The notes below the pieces were generated by a model. It did not search any database. It saw only the letters and a list, made by a program, of their open reading frames with translations, and was not told the origin of the DNA. Shown in pieces: positions 46,169 to 57,842 of a DNA stretch of 64,000 nucleotides. Positions within the stretch are counted from its first letter, which is position 1. Each line of letters starts with the position of its first letter. Made by a program: the position numbers and the translations under genes. This stretch comes from Nemertoderma westbladi (taxonomy: Eukaryota; Xenacoelomorpha; Nemertodermatida; Nemertodermatidae): assembly GCA_032718475.1 (NCBI GenBank), contig JAUCBJ010007246.1, positions 1 to 64,000 on the forward strand, in the 5' to 3' direction.

Positions 46169-46911
46169 GAGTGCATCAGTTTTACATCATCACGCATACT
46201 GCATATTCAAGAAGAACTGCTGGATTTTATTTCGTAGCAGTTGTTTTTCAAAACAAGTGTTTATTTGTTTTAAAGTAGTATAGAGTGAGGGTCTCAGGTC
46301 ATCATGGACAGTGGGGTGTACTTGAATGTACTAGCAGAACTCATTGTTCTAGAAATATTTGAACTGCTTGTCCTCCATCCCTCTGCATTATGGTTGCTAC
46401 CACAAATCAGGCCACCACTGTGGAAATCCTATAAGTGAACACGATAAGAATGTGATTGACTATGTTTAAATTCTCCATCAGTTATAATGTATATATTATA
46501 TTTATAAACCACCACTGGTAAAAGGCGAAATAATCCCATTTAATATAAGTAGGGTTACCACACAAGATATCATATATTGATGGAGAATGGGCTAACCCCA
46601 TTAATCATTATATCCGCTAAGGGAGAATATTATATTTTCTAAAGGTTAATATTATATTCTCCAAGGGGTAATTGGTTTGATCTCTTGAATCGCTTGGAGG
46701 ACTATTATTTGCCTATGTGAAGATAACATGTAGAGTATCTGATACTAAGGCTCATATACCCACTGCAGTTTTAATTTCTTTTTGATCCTTGATCAATGTT
46801 TTGTATTAACAACAACAACTGCATTAATGAATGACAGTTATAAGAAATTATAATTTACATAACAATAATAATAAAAAAAACTAGTAGATAGCCAAACCTG
46901 CAAAATCACAT
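46169..46911. other. Gene-free stretch
   Basis: Nothing recognised apart from a weak inverted repeat, GAGAATATTATATT, near 46623-46662. Confidence 0.4.
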
Positions 46912-47813
46912 GATATAACATACTACTACTACTAGGATCGGCATGCTGCATTGCAGCTGCATTTTTAAGAATGCTGTGCCGGCTTGTCAACAAAATTGCA
47001 CCGCCACAACTCCCTATCACCCATGACATTTGCTAGATCATCCGCATCTTTAAGGCCAGTGTCCTTTAAGATGCGTCTCAAGAAAGTCATGGGCTGTCCA
47101 CCATGCTTATTCATTCCATGAGGTTGCCAAAGTACAAGATTATGCACTGGCTGGTCCTCACGGCGATAGCAATGTCCTGCAAAGCGGAGGCGATTTTGTT
47201 CTAGTGTCAAGCTTGGGGGAACCAATGAGACACCTCCAATGTTATATAGTGTCTGGTTGGAGATGTGTGCATTGTACTTGACACAATGAACCCGGCGTAG
47301 CATTCTTGTGAATGTGCCATCCAGAGATTTGGTGTCCTCAGCAGTTAGAGCCCAGCATGGACTCCCGTAGAGGAGTACTGGAACTACTGCTGCTCTAAAT
47401 AATCGGACCTTAAGTTTCCGATTAATTCTCGGTGACTTCCAAATCCTGGAAAGCCTATTCAAGGCTGCCCATGCCTTTCCCTTACGTATTCGAAGGTCCT
47501 CACCTGACTTCCGGATCCATGATCCCAGGTAACAGAAGTCGTCCACATGCTCAAGCATACCATCCTTTGAGCTTATGCTCATCCGATCAGAGACTTGCTG
47601 AGGACTTTCAAAGTTAACTGTCAGAATTTTGGTCTTTCTGGAGTTAATAAAAAGACCAACACTAGAAGCAGCATGTTCTAATGAGCTGAGGAGCCGTTGG
47701 GCTCCCTCTAATGATTCTGAGAGTACTCCTAAGTCATCAGCAAAGTCTAGATCAGTTAGGTACTTGGCAGGATTTCCTCGACTTCTGGAGCCAGATATAA
47801 CAGATATAACATA
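46912..47813 (-). mobile_element. TAG-tailed LINE, 5'-truncated within the RT domain
   Basis: Flanked by the 11-bp duplication GATATAACATA (46912-46922, 47803-47813). The insert starts just upstream of RT motif C and runs to the normal 3' UTR and tail. Eight filler bases (ATATAACA) at the 5' junction resemble the target itself. The frame from ~47795 to 46965 encodes DLDFADD, CYLGSW, GSPCWALTAEDTK, GHCYRREDQPVHN and the family's normal end FVDKPAQHS, then TAA. It is one of the best-preserved C-termini in the window. Confidence 0.9.
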
Positions 47814-48186
47814 ACAATTCAGCGCCCACCTGTACATGTACATGTACTGGTACAATACATGTATCACTGGTCATAAAACTGAGTAAAATTTATTTCAGTT
47901 CAAACTATTTTATACGTCACTTACTCTTTGAAATGATAAAATCAGAATGAAATGTGTATGAAAAAATATTTGAAAATGTCATTGGCAAAGCTAAAAAGAT
48001 AAGCGGTAGGTAGCTTAGATAATGAATGATTGGGTGTAAAGTGTGGAGTTCATTGGACTGTTACCATCCCAGAGTATAAAACCTTCCTTACTAGATCGAG
48101 ACGGTGAACGGACAATTCAGGTACAGGCAATTCAGACCCGGACAATTCCAACCATCAAATTTTTAAAATAATATTTATAAAAATCG
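47814..48186. other. Gene-free gap
   Basis: Nothing recognised. Confidence 0.4.
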
Positions 48187-48606
48187 ATGAAAGAAACAAT
48201 TATCTCCCAGCAAGTCTCTGCTGAAAGCTGGCACTCCCACTTCACTGATTTGTTGACAAAGAGTGAACAACCCACACTTCCTGATATCAACAAGATCTCA
48301 GACACTTCTTTAGATAGTCCAATAAACAGGGGCAGAGGTGATATCCGCTACTACAGGCCAGAAAACTGGCAAAGGTGCTGGTCCGGATGGCGTGACCAAC
48401 TATACAACTATACTATGACAACTATACTCTTTCGTAGACTCTATGCATGGGCTGAACAATCTACCAAACGAACAATGGGGGTTTCGTGTCGGGCGTTCGA
48501 CACTGGGTGCTGTGCACTCTCTGTCCCCATGGGTTGCCTATACTGTGTGTTTGTGGATTACAGCATTTCGTTTGATTCTGTGGACAGGGTAAAACTGTGT
48601 ACATAA
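48187..48606 (+). pseudogene. LINE RT relic with internal deletion
   Basis: The frame reads VSAESWHSHFTDLLTKSEQP (LINE linker before the RT), then with frame damage RLYAWAEQ, and finally CVFVDYSISFDSVDRVKL, matching RT motif A (F-V-D-[YF]-x-x-A-F-D-S-V-D-R). The finger and palm regions between are shortened. It ends soon after motif A and belongs to neither the 7444 nor the 30640 copy. Confidence 0.6.
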
Positions 48607-48744
48607 TTGCCCAGCCTTGGTGTAAGCTGCAAGTTCATTTTAGTCTTATGGCTAATCCACGGAATCCAGTCAGATTCCCGTCCCAAATTTACTAAGATCC
48701 CCTTGAATACTCGTCCACTCCAAATTTGACGCTACTACCGAGTA

Positions 48745-48900
48745 CCCCTCCCGTTCTAACCCCCCTCAGATTCTACCCCCCCCCCCCCCCCGTGCTAGCG
48801 TTCTACCACCCCCCGTTCTAGCGTTCTACCCCCACCCCGTTCCAGCGTTCTCTCCCCCCCCCCCCCGTTCTACACCCCCCCGCCCCCAATTATTCTAACA
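48745..48900. repeat. C-rich degenerate tandem repeat
   Basis: Repeats of CGTTCTAGCGTTCTACC between runs of 7-17 C residues. It is strongly strand-asymmetric (pyrimidine-rich). Confidence 0.8.
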
Positions 48901-50902
48901 GTAAGCAATAAACCATGCCCCACTTTACTTTATCAACCTAATGGCTCCACTAGCTTTGCTACTGCCTTCAGGTTGCCGAATTTATTAGTAGTACTAAGTA
49001 ATCATTAAATATTGTGCGGTGTGGGGCTACTCCATTGTCTACTCATTGTTGGGTTTATCTGTTTATTGTTTATTTTGTCGATTTATAGCCGTAAACCAAT
49101 TACAGGCCCGGGCCTATCCCAAACCTATCAACTGACCAAAATAAATAAATGAATAACGTTCTAGCCAATATTTTGTCCACAAAAAATATAGTACTGACAG
49201 GTTTTATTCAATCACTTCTTAACTTATGCACTAAAACAAAATAAAAGAGAGAAATTAAACTCCAATGAAACCTAATCCGGCAAAACGAATGCAAACGAAT
49301 ACTACTCATTTATTTGAGTCGGCTAAGCTGGTGCAGAATGCATCTATTATACCCAACCTTTACCTAAATAATACGCTAATACTCCACAAATACCTAAGTA
49401 TTCCAGTCCAAATTTAAATAATATTAATGGCGCGCTTTATTGCGTTTCTAATTTGAATAATTACACCTAATATCGCTCGCTACCTACTTTATAGTAAATT
49501 TTGGCTGAAACTGAATTTGCTTAGTTGGATAACTAAATTTGGTTTGGATATCGGACTTGGTTATAAACGAATTGGTTTGATCGAACTAAGTAGACTTTGG
49601 ATATTGGACTGAAAAACGAAAGGTGTTTCCGGCCTGTCAATGGCTTATAAAACTTTCACGAAAGCCCAAGTGTGAAGCAGAACCCCCCATGGCATCCGCC
49701 CCACCCTATAGTGATCCCGAAACACCGTGAACCCAAAACACATGCCTGGTACTTCCCTTGGCTCCCTGGTTCTTCCTGGTACTTTTATGGATAGAACTCC
49801 CGCAGTCTGTCATCTTGTCCACCAGTTCCCACAAACGCGCTCCCGGTAGGTACCTCCCTACGCGGTCTACTCCATCGTGCAGTCTAACATGCTATGTATC
49901 GGTAGGCCAGTGTAGGGTACTGCCTGTGCAGTAAACAATAAACACAGTGATGTTAACAAACTGATTACATAATAATTCCAATCAACCAGTTTTTCACGGT
50001 ACAATTACTGCATTAATAATTAACGAAAGTACAAAACACGTAGCATGAATCATAATAAATTCAACACTACCTGACTGCTGCTACTAAGAATCAGAAGAAC
50101 AACACACATAATGAGTGAGTCATCAAAAGTCAAGCACAAAGTTCCTGCCATTAAGGCAACCCGGATGGATAAGCCAATGAGTGAGCAGGATTGTAACCCT
50201 TCCCTCTAAATACTATTACCATATATGGTCATAATAGTGCACAAGTAGACCCGTATACAAGCTATTACGTAATGGTGAATTCTTACAAAGGGATTACTGT
50301 GGCTATTTATTTTATTATCAAAATTCGGTTGTGGTGTATTAAATATACACTGTAAAATAATAATGAGTTAACTAAGAATACAACTGTTGCACCCAAGTAA
50401 ATATAAATGCACCCAAATGTTCCTCTATTCCTAATATGACTTCAAATGACTGCTAATTCTTATCCTTTCCCCAATTTCCCATAATAACTATTAAGATGTT
50501 TTACGTAAATACTAAATACATACTGTAATACTGTATTACTTCAATTTCCTTCCAAATAGTACTAATATCATTTATCTAAGCAAGTCGTAAAAAATTCGGG
50601 TTTGTTTACTTACTTACTAAATAATAAACGATTACCTACTAAATATATAAAAGATTGTCAAGGCATTTTAACAATGTGTACCTACTTCTAGAAGGTTCAT
50701 TTCTGTCTGTGGCAAAGAGGCACAGTGCCAGCGGACCAAGTATAATAGCGGAGAAATTGAGATCTCAATACCAAGTATCACTCTCTATTTCTTGATATCG
50801 TGAACTCTTTACATACAATAAAATATTTCTGGTCCAAACCAAATTTTCACTGTAAACACATGCACACACAGACATTCACATTGTTGTGAATTATCTGCCT
50901 AT
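48901..50902. other. Gene-free stretch
   Basis: No coding region, RNA or repeat family recognised. Confidence 0.4.
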
Positions 50903-51371
50903 GGCCCGGTTTTTCTAACTAAGTTTTCACTTAGATGATAAGGAAGTACCTTAAATCCTAAGTGATAACTTAACGTGATCACTTAAAGTAAGTTAATGAG
51001 TGTTGTTCAAATATATTAAAGTTATCACTTAACTAAGTAGACTCTTATTTTTAAGTTTTCATTAGGAATTCCCAAATTGAAAGAAATTACCGGTACCTGG
51101 TAATTTGTCAATAATAGGTAGATTACAGCTAAATTACAGTACCTGTACTGGTAGAGCAGTAGGCCCTATTGTTTGGTGCTAACACCACGAAGGTACTTTT
51201 ACTTATTACCTTACTATCATTATTACCAGGAAAGTACTGTATTACGAAGATGACAAACAAAAAAAGAGAACTCAATCAAAGAACTGGAACAATCACAATA
51301 CCTGCCAATTACATTAGTTGTGCTTTATGAAGAGTATCATGTAATTATAACAGGAACGTTTAACAAAATCA

Positions 51372-51735
51372 GACTACTACTACTATAATCGGTCTGCTGC
51401 ATTGAAACTGCACATTGTGATGCTTTGTCGGCTGAACAAAAACATTTTGTCACCACCAAGCAATCCACAATTGGCAAGCCCAAGCAGCGTAGCGTGCATT
51501 AAGAATGCTTTTTAACCTCGAATGATAAGTTTATTTTACTGAACCCCTAGATCCCTTCCTATAAATGAATAAAAACAAACACCTAGAAAAATACAGCTTG
51601 CCAACACATTGTTACTATCATTAAGAATGCTATTCTGGCTTGTCAACAAAGTTGCACCACCACAACTCCCTATCCCCCATAAACGTCATGGGCTGTCCAA
51701 AATAAAGTGTCTCACAAACGTCATGGGCTGTCCAA
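51372..51735 (-). mobile_element. Diverged TAG-family LINE 3' pieces inside the Harbinger relic
   Basis: 51372-51485 reads, on minus, the LINE 3' end (GGCTGAACAAAAACATT..., CATTGAAACTGC, then CCGATTATAGTAGTAGTAG). 51610-51735 repeats the segment GGCTTGTCAACAAAGTTGC and CATGGGCTGTCC. They are degraded, with about 125 bp of other sequence between them, and CATGGGCTGTCCAAA occurs twice (51689, 51721). Confidence 0.6.
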
Positions 51736-51736
51736 A

Positions 51737-52150
51737 GCCAAACAAATTATGCCAGAATTCAAAGAAAGGGCTTGGAATACCCTAATGACAAGATTTAATA
51801 TGTCAGGGCTAAGGAGTTGAATTTAAAATATCTAAAGACGTAATACAAAAAAGTCTGAATATTAAAGACTAAGAATTTATATTCTATTAAAGAATAGAAA
51901 GAGGTCGTCCAAACGTATGCTAACTCGCTAAAAGGACTGGAGGCGGTCCAGCACCTCCAAATTATGTCATAAGTATGTTGGATATATTACATGGATTGAG
52001 CGGAGATACTGTTTTCGGAATAGGGACTAGTGCTGAAAGTGGAGCAGGTTCGGAATTCAGCATTTTGGATGTCACTAGTAATACTGTTCCTAATATCAGG
52101 ACATCAGTTTCTGATATTCATGCTCGTTTTTCAGATACTGGTATGCCTTA
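51737..52150 (+). pseudogene. Myb/SANT-like protein of a Harbinger element, decayed
   Basis: The plus strand reads FKERAWNTLMTRFNMSGLRS, then KNI*RRNTKKSEY (the stop is a mutation). After a gap it reads LAKRTGGGPAPPNYVISMLD, then ILHGLSGD and a serine-rich tail to a stop at 52150. W-x-x-[IL] then LKNxWxNxKK and KTGGGPxPP is the layout of the Myb/SANT-like DNA-binding partner in PIF/Harbinger elements, which helps the transposase reach the nucleus and bind the ends. Two or more stops and a likely frameshift disable it. Confidence 0.7.
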
Positions 52151-52429
52151 ATTCGAAATGCAAGTTGTAAATAAGGGAAATTTGAGGATAAAGTTACCAG
52201 TACCAGCAACAATCTCAATGTACAACAATTACAAATGGTTCGAAAGAACAGATTTCTCATTATGTTGAAAACAATCAAACAAGCAATCAAACAAGCAAAG
52301 GATAAACTACGTATGACGATCGAATCTACCGATTTCAGAACCTAGCGAAGGCATGGCAGATTCTTTTTGTGACGTACCCAGTGAGACCAAAACGTTGATA
52401 CAATAGTTGCTTCAGTCAGTTGCTGTTAT

Positions 52430-52735
52430 TAGACCTACCTGTACATCAGTTCATATATGTTCGACAAGGGTATCCATCCCCAATTAATATTCCGTTGTCC
52501 CGTGCAGCATAGACAAACTCCATAGGCCTACCCATATGACTATTCTTTAAAATTTGAGAGTTGTCGAGATTCCGTCACCATGTTCAAAAATCTACATGAA
52601 GCATCACAAATACACCTTGGACATTTATACTGTAGTAGCCATTTATATTATGTAATAGGCAGCCTGATCTCCTATTGGTGCCTGTATTTAAATATGTGTA
52701 CAATCAATTGCCCCTACTGCACCAGCACCAGGGAA
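52430..52735 (-). pseudogene. HARBI1-like DDE transposase relic
   Basis: Across frames the minus strand reads GAVGAIDCTHI (catalytic D in the conserved GAIDCTHI motif), then QAPIGDQAAYYI, NGYYSINVQGV, NSHMGRPMEFVYAARDNGIL and LIGDGYPCRTYM. This is the order of the HARBI1 family (DDE_Tnp_4): first catalytic D, the YSINVQ strand, then GD-x-GYP with the second D. Stops and frame changes are frequent, and the part with the third catalytic acid is not visible. Confidence 0.8.
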
Positions 52736-52990
52736 CATAAATAAACTCTCTTTCAGTATTCCGTGTCAATTAAATGAAACAATTGATCACCGAACAACAC
52801 TGACTGCCTCCTAGATATTCCTAATGTTAAGGTAGGAGATAAGTTACTTTTCGAGCCAAATTAAGTTTACTAAATTTAAGTGAGATGTAAGTGATAATTG
52901 AAAAACAGTATATAAAAATAAGTGATTAACTGGCACAAACATGAATTTAAATGAACACTTAGACTTACGTCAGTTTTGAACAACTAGACC

Positions 52991-54010
52991 TACTGTATCA
53001 GTTATGCAGTTCTTATGTAAATCTAAAAACAACAAAAATGTCGAATATGCCGGTACTTATGTCGTCCAGGAAGCTAAGGAAAATCAATTACTTTCGCTAA
53101 GAAAGATTTTCCCTAGCTGAGATGGTGTATTCATAGTGGGCCCTTTTACTTGTGTGGGGCAGATTTGGTGTTTTTTCACCAAATCTAGTCTTTAAAATTA
53201 CCCTGAAATTTAGCATGTATATACTACTCAGCAAGGCGCACATTTTGGTCTCATATTTGGGAAAAATCTGGTTTACAAGGCAACGTTTTCCATGACAATC
53301 AATGCAAACAGACGTTTTAACAAATACATCCTTAATTTTAATGCCTTAACTAGGTAAACCAATGAACTCTTGAGTCAAAGTTTGTATAATTTTCCTTAGC
53401 GTCGTGGTTTGCATTTCCTTCAGGAAATGCCTTTCTAGTAAATCTAAAAACAACACAATGTCGGATATGCGGTTCTTATATAAATCCTTTGGGAAGATCC
53501 TTTGTGAGGATCTTCCCATCCCGGGCATATGGACATTGCAACATTAGTTGGAGCATTTAACAACTTCTCTAGAATTAAATTCTCTGAAATTGAATTTTGT
53601 GAGGAAACGAGGATGAAATTGTAATTTATAGTGGTTATACTGACAGAAATGATTAGTTAAATATTATTATAAATTATATTATATATATATTTCTCTATAT
53701 TATATTTTTCAATAAATAAATATACACCATGCAGTCACTTAAAAAATATAGCTACTCTTTTGCAAATTTTCGGGATTTTCGGCAACCCTTATTCATGCAT
53801 TATGTAATTTATTCAATTATTATGGTTTTATATTTTTTGCACTAATGTTCTATTTAAATTATACTGTAGTTTCCTAGCAACCTAGCTAGCCTGTATTATA
53901 AATATGTTTAGTTTTGAATATTCTCTATCATTCACCAAGCCTTGTAGACATTAATTACTTTATTATTCGTTATTGCTTCATTTATGGAGTTGATTCCACA
54001 TGGAGCCATT
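52991..54010. other. Gene-free stretch with a short dispersed repeat and a hairpin
   Basis: A ~45-bp segment (TAAATCTAAAAACAACA, ATGTCGAATATGC) near 53019-53070 recurs near 53438-53485. A 12-bp perfect hairpin, TGGGAAGATCCT with a 5-base loop, lies at 53490-53518. No gene recognised. Confidence 0.6.
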
Positions 54011-55333
54011 GTGGGGCGAGCCACGAAGTAAGTGAGCCTTAGCGTAGTGGTACCATTAATCAACCTGTGGGGCGAGCCACGAAGTGTGTGTGCCTTAGCG
54101 TACTGGTACCATTAATCAACCTGTCGTTCTGTCGTTCTTGTTCAATTTTAAACGTTAATAACTCGGCCAATCTTCGATGAAATCTATCCAAACTTGGTAC
54201 ACATGTTTTTGGCAAAAGTTTAGAAATTTTCCAAGTTGAATTTCCGTGTGGCCTTCGAGAAGCTAAGATAATAGCAGTTAATTAGTTAATTAAGTTGATT
54301 ACGGTAAAAACACCATTTTCAACCTGCCTTTTAAAGGAAATTAATTGTTTTACAGTATAAGATTTAAATAATTATACTTAAAAATTATACAGATGTAATC
54401 CACATACGCCATTCTATTATAGTTTTTAATTAGTTCAAGTGATTTGCTTTAATAAATGTGTCTTTAATTGATCTAAACGTAATTAAACGGCACAATTATT
54501 AAGTACAAATTTAATCCTTCACATTATTGGTCAAGTCTCTGCTGGTGTGGAGCTAGCTGCTGGGAGTTGTTGCTAAGACGAACCAGAGAGGAATAGTAAT
54601 AGGCAATCAGTATTGCTATTCCAGCCCAGACAGCATTCTTTAAATCCAACATCCCAACATCCTTCCTGTATTCCAATTCCTATTGACTCTACTATAAATG
54701 TTGTATTGCTATCTCAGGTAAATGACAGATATAATAACATAAATACTATCCATGGCATGGCTGTTGTAGGCTTCTGAAATAGTTTATTCCACAATGTATA
54801 TGTCTGGTTATTTTTTAATTGAATTTTTGCAAAGTAGTAAAATTAATGTTCTTAAAAATAATATTATTATTTTATATGTAACCTAGATAATTAGCTACAT
54901 TTTTTCGCTGCAGCTTTAAGAGTGTACATTGATTTAATATTATTTCTATACCCATATTACTACATTGGCATACGATGCGTTGGCGTTGTATCACACATCT
55001 CCACATATCACACATCTCCACATAGATGTATCAACAGTTACTCACACAGTTTCGAAACTTCGCATAGTTATAACTGTATAAAGATCGTCAGTCTGCGTTT
55101 AGGAAAAATATTTTATAACAAAACAGGACAAGCGACGAGCGCAACGAGGCATATAATGAAGACGAGTACTGCGTTGACTAAATTATTATATAAACCACCT
55201 GGCTTCACATATTGATCGCATCCCTAGTTATTATTATTATAAAGATCGTCCTAGCCTGCGTTTAAGAAATATATTTAAATACAAAACAGGACGAACGCAA
55301 TGAGGCTTATAATGAAAACGAGTACTGCGTTTA

Positions 55334-55882
55334 TTATATTCCTATAAACCACCTGGCTTTGCATATTGAACGTGCGATTGGAAATAAGTTCGTGCTACCC
55401 TTCCGTGGGTGGTAGATGTCGCGGTTATGTATTGGTGGTTGGGAAGGGTGGGGGGGGGGGGGGGGATTAAAAGGGGTGAACACGTACTGTCCCCCTTTCT
55501 TTGTTTGATTGGTGGTGTGGGTAAATTTCTCAAAACCTGATTTTGTGATACAGTCGCTCAATTTTGATTTGTATCTCATAACTGGGCCTCGTGCTGCGCG
55601 AAGGCCCCACGAACGTGTTCCTAATGTACATTGCCAAAATCCCTCCCTCTGTCTAAGATGTTCTTCCAGGTTTGGTCCCTTCGATACCTGTTCTATTGGG
55701 GTTATTCGAAAATCATTCCACGTGTGTCCATTCTGCCCAAAATGTGCGTCAACGCAACAGCATGGTTTCTTCCCATTAGTTATTTGTGATTTGTAGTTCC
55801 TTATTCTCTGTTTAAAGTCCTCACAAGCTTGCTTCTTACATACTTTACAGTTCACCAAATACACAAACGTTCTTGCTTTCAC
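55334..55882 (-). pseudogene. PLE C-terminal domain with damaged GIY-YIG motif
   Basis: The frame begins KARTFVYLVNCKVCKKQ (the VYLxxCxxCxKQ that opens PLE GIY-YIG domains) but then runs directly into ACEDFKQRIRNYKSQI. The YVGET block that should follow is absent. It continues CCCVDAHFGQNGHTWNDFR, then ITPIEQV and LEEHLRQREGFWQ (the conserved E and W of the family). It ends in a long extension, SDCITKSGFEKF, a proline run, and KARWFIGI. With the YIG half deleted the nuclease should be inactive. The extension from RSWGLRAARG on is the part retained in the 481-5432 units. Confidence 0.8.
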
Positions 55883-56120
55883 ATGTCAGTTCACCTCTTA
55901 TCCTATGATTCCTATTTAATTCGCTAGTACTTGAACTAAACGTTTTCATCATCACTATGCTCTCACATGGTTTACATGTTGTCCGTTTACAGTGAATTAC
56001 CCCCGTTGATGCAATAGTAGAGGCTAAAGATACATTTTCTTTACGTCCATCCTCAAACCGTGATGGTGCCAAGATATTTTTTAGTGTCTCACCTCGCCTC
56101 ACTACAATATTTATGTTCAC
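55845..56120 (-). pseudogene. PLE linker region between RT and nuclease
   Basis: The frame reads VVRRGETLKNILAPSRFEDG, then GVIHCKRTTCKPCESIV and LTCESKNVCVFGEL. The order (LKxIL, CxxxxCxPC, then CxSxNVVYLxxC in the next frame) is the usual PLE linker with its cysteine pair. It overlaps the 55882 frame by a frameshift near 55860. Confidence 0.7.
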
Positions 56121-56346
56121 ACGAAATCTTTAGAATCTTTAAAATCTTTAGTTTCCCTATCTTCCTGTAATATATTCATATGCTTCTTTATTATTTTATT
56201 AATGTCGAGTTTCGCAGGCTCATTGTTAGTCACAAAGAAAATCTGTTGTTTTTCCGAATGCTTCTTCCTCTTTCCACTGTTGCAAATTGTTGACATACCA
56301 TATCTACGTCCCAACCCCGTGAAACAAATGCCCCTCCAAAACTATG

Positions 56347-56673
56347 TCAATGCCTTTCTAGGTCCTCCTGACGGCTACAGTTCCTTCTCAACCTTAATGC
56401 AACACTGTATGGTATGTACTTTGTCTGGCTCCTTGGGTGACATGACTTTGCATGCAAATATTGATGTACATCCATGTCCTTAAAATATGTATCCGTTTGA
56501 ATTTTACCAGTTTCATCTATAAAAATCCTACGATCTAGGAAATTTATTTCCCTTCCTGACTGCTCTATATTAAACTTTATTTTTCCCGGATTTACACATC
56601 CATTTAAGTGTGACACGAATTCACACACATCTGCATTTTTCATGTTTGAATAAAAATTTATTATATCATCCAA
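56347..56673 (-). pseudogene. PLE reverse transcriptase C-terminal part
   Basis: The frame reads INFLDRRIFIDETGKIQTDT, then YFKDMDVHQYLHAKSCHP and KYIPYSVALRLRRNCS. This is the highly conserved PLE segment INFLDLxIxxxxGxLxTxxYxKxTDxHxYLHxxSCHPxHxKxxIPYSxxLRxRRICS. It sits just downstream of the RT catalytic YxDD motif, which is lost by truncation near 56690. Confidence 0.85.
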
Positions 56674-56690
56674 TATATATATTATAAATA

Positions 56691-57355
56691 AATTATTAAA
56701 TAGGCAGCATCATTGTTTGAGTTTAATTTTTATTTATTACTATTTATTACAATTGAAATAATCATGTAAATATAATGTTGTAAAATGACAAAATAAAGAC
56801 AATACAAATGTTAGTTTACTTGTATTGGTGTATATTGCTTGTACAGTAAAGTAGTTATGAGGTAAAGAGACAAAATATGTATTATATTGACGTCAGTTCA
56901 ATGTATCTGTACTATTTCTAAGTACTATTATTATTATGATATTCCAGTACTTGGAGATATTATTATTATCTTAATTAGTATTCTAATCTAATCTTCATTA
57001 TTTGAGAAATATGAATAATATTGTATATTTATTTATGAGTATGAAGTGAGTTTGGCTGTGCAGGTTTTCTATTCATCTCAAATTTTTTACCCTTTTCACA
57101 CCTGTCACCTCTAGTCGGAGTCCTGCATCATGTATCCTTACCCAAATTCCCATCCTTTGATCTCACTTCCCCCTTACCCCACCCCCTTGCACTGCACATG
57201 CATCCCTTGTTTATATAATTTTGATTAACCGTCTAGTTGTAATAGAATAATACATTACCATATTTATTGCTGGAGGACTTTAATTTAACACTTTACAACT
57301 TTAGAGGACATTACAGCATTGTATTGGCCTGTACATTTAGTATTGTATTTGGTGT
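56691..57355. other. Gene-free AT-rich stretch
   Basis: Nothing recognised on either strand. Confidence 0.5.
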
Positions 57356-57444
57356 TATTGTTTACATGGAAAACATGACGGCGTTAAGTAATGTCCTCCT
57401 AGTGGACATTACTTAACGCCGTCATGGTTACCACGTAAACAATA
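57356..57444. repeat. Near-perfect 41-bp inverted repeat with 7-base loop
   Basis: The left arm (57356-57396) and right arm (57404-57444) pair with four mismatches near the outer part. The inner 23 bp, CATGACGGCGTTAAGTAATG plus TCC, are perfect, and the loop is TCCTAGT. An ~89-nt transcript would fold into one long hairpin. It may be a pre-miRNA-like locus or a foldback transposon relic. Confidence 0.9.
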
Positions 57445-57733
57445 GGTGGAAATTTGCCTGACAGCCAGATAGGCCTACTGCATTACATACCGGTAGGCTG
57501 GGTATAGCTATTAATAACCAGTAGGGCCTAGCTATATTATTATAACATGGCTCCAAACGCCGCGATAAATATAAGCTAACTTATTTATAACATAATTTAT
57601 GTCATTTTTACAATTATTTATACAACAACTAATATAATTTGTGCAGTTTCTATCACTTATAATGTATATGCACAATCATTTCGTAATGTTAAAATTTTGG
57701 AATAAAACTACATACAGTACCTACTTGTTGCAA

Positions 57734-57842
57734 AGTACTTTACAGTGTTCTGATCCTCGTGGCTCGTGGCTTTATTTTCACTACTAACGTTCGTTCGTGT
57801 AACAAAGCCACTCGGATCATCACACTGTAAAGTGCTACTTTA
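57734..57842. repeat. Inverted repeat, ~35-bp arms
   Basis: The left arm (about 57734-57768: AAAGTACTTTACAGTG, TGATCCTCGTGGCT) and right arm (about 57806-57842: AGCCACTCGGATCATC, CACTGTAAAGTGC) pair with a few mismatches and a ~37-base spacer. It is a second foldback structure ~300 bp from that at 57356. Confidence 0.8.

Larger units (their letters stand above)
50903..52990. mobile_element. PIF/Harbinger DNA transposon relic
   Basis: Weak terminal inverted repeats: left GGCCCGGTTTTTCTAACTA, right (reverse complement) GGTCTAGTTGTTCAAAACT, 12 of 19 matching and several differences being C/T. Both ends carry AAGTGATAA/TTATCACTTA subterminal motifs. The interior holds the two proteins typical of this superfamily in convergent order: a Myb/SANT-like protein (plus, 51737-52150) and a HARBI1-like transposase (minus, 52430-52735). 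LINE pieces of the TAG family are embedded at 51372-51485 and 51610-51735. Confidence 0.7.
54011..56690 (-). mobile_element. Penelope-like element, longest copy, 5'-truncated
   Basis: In minus orientation, 56690 to ~56350 encodes the last part of the PLE reverse transcriptase and 55882-55334 the GIY-YIG-type C-terminus. The 3' region (55333-54011) matches the units at 481-5432 in order and detail, including a terminal 56-bp duplication (54011-54066 and 54067-54122), each starting GTGGGGCGAGCCACGAAG on plus. A poly-G/proline run sits at 55451-55465. The RT catalytic motifs upstream of 56690 are missing. Confidence 0.85.
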
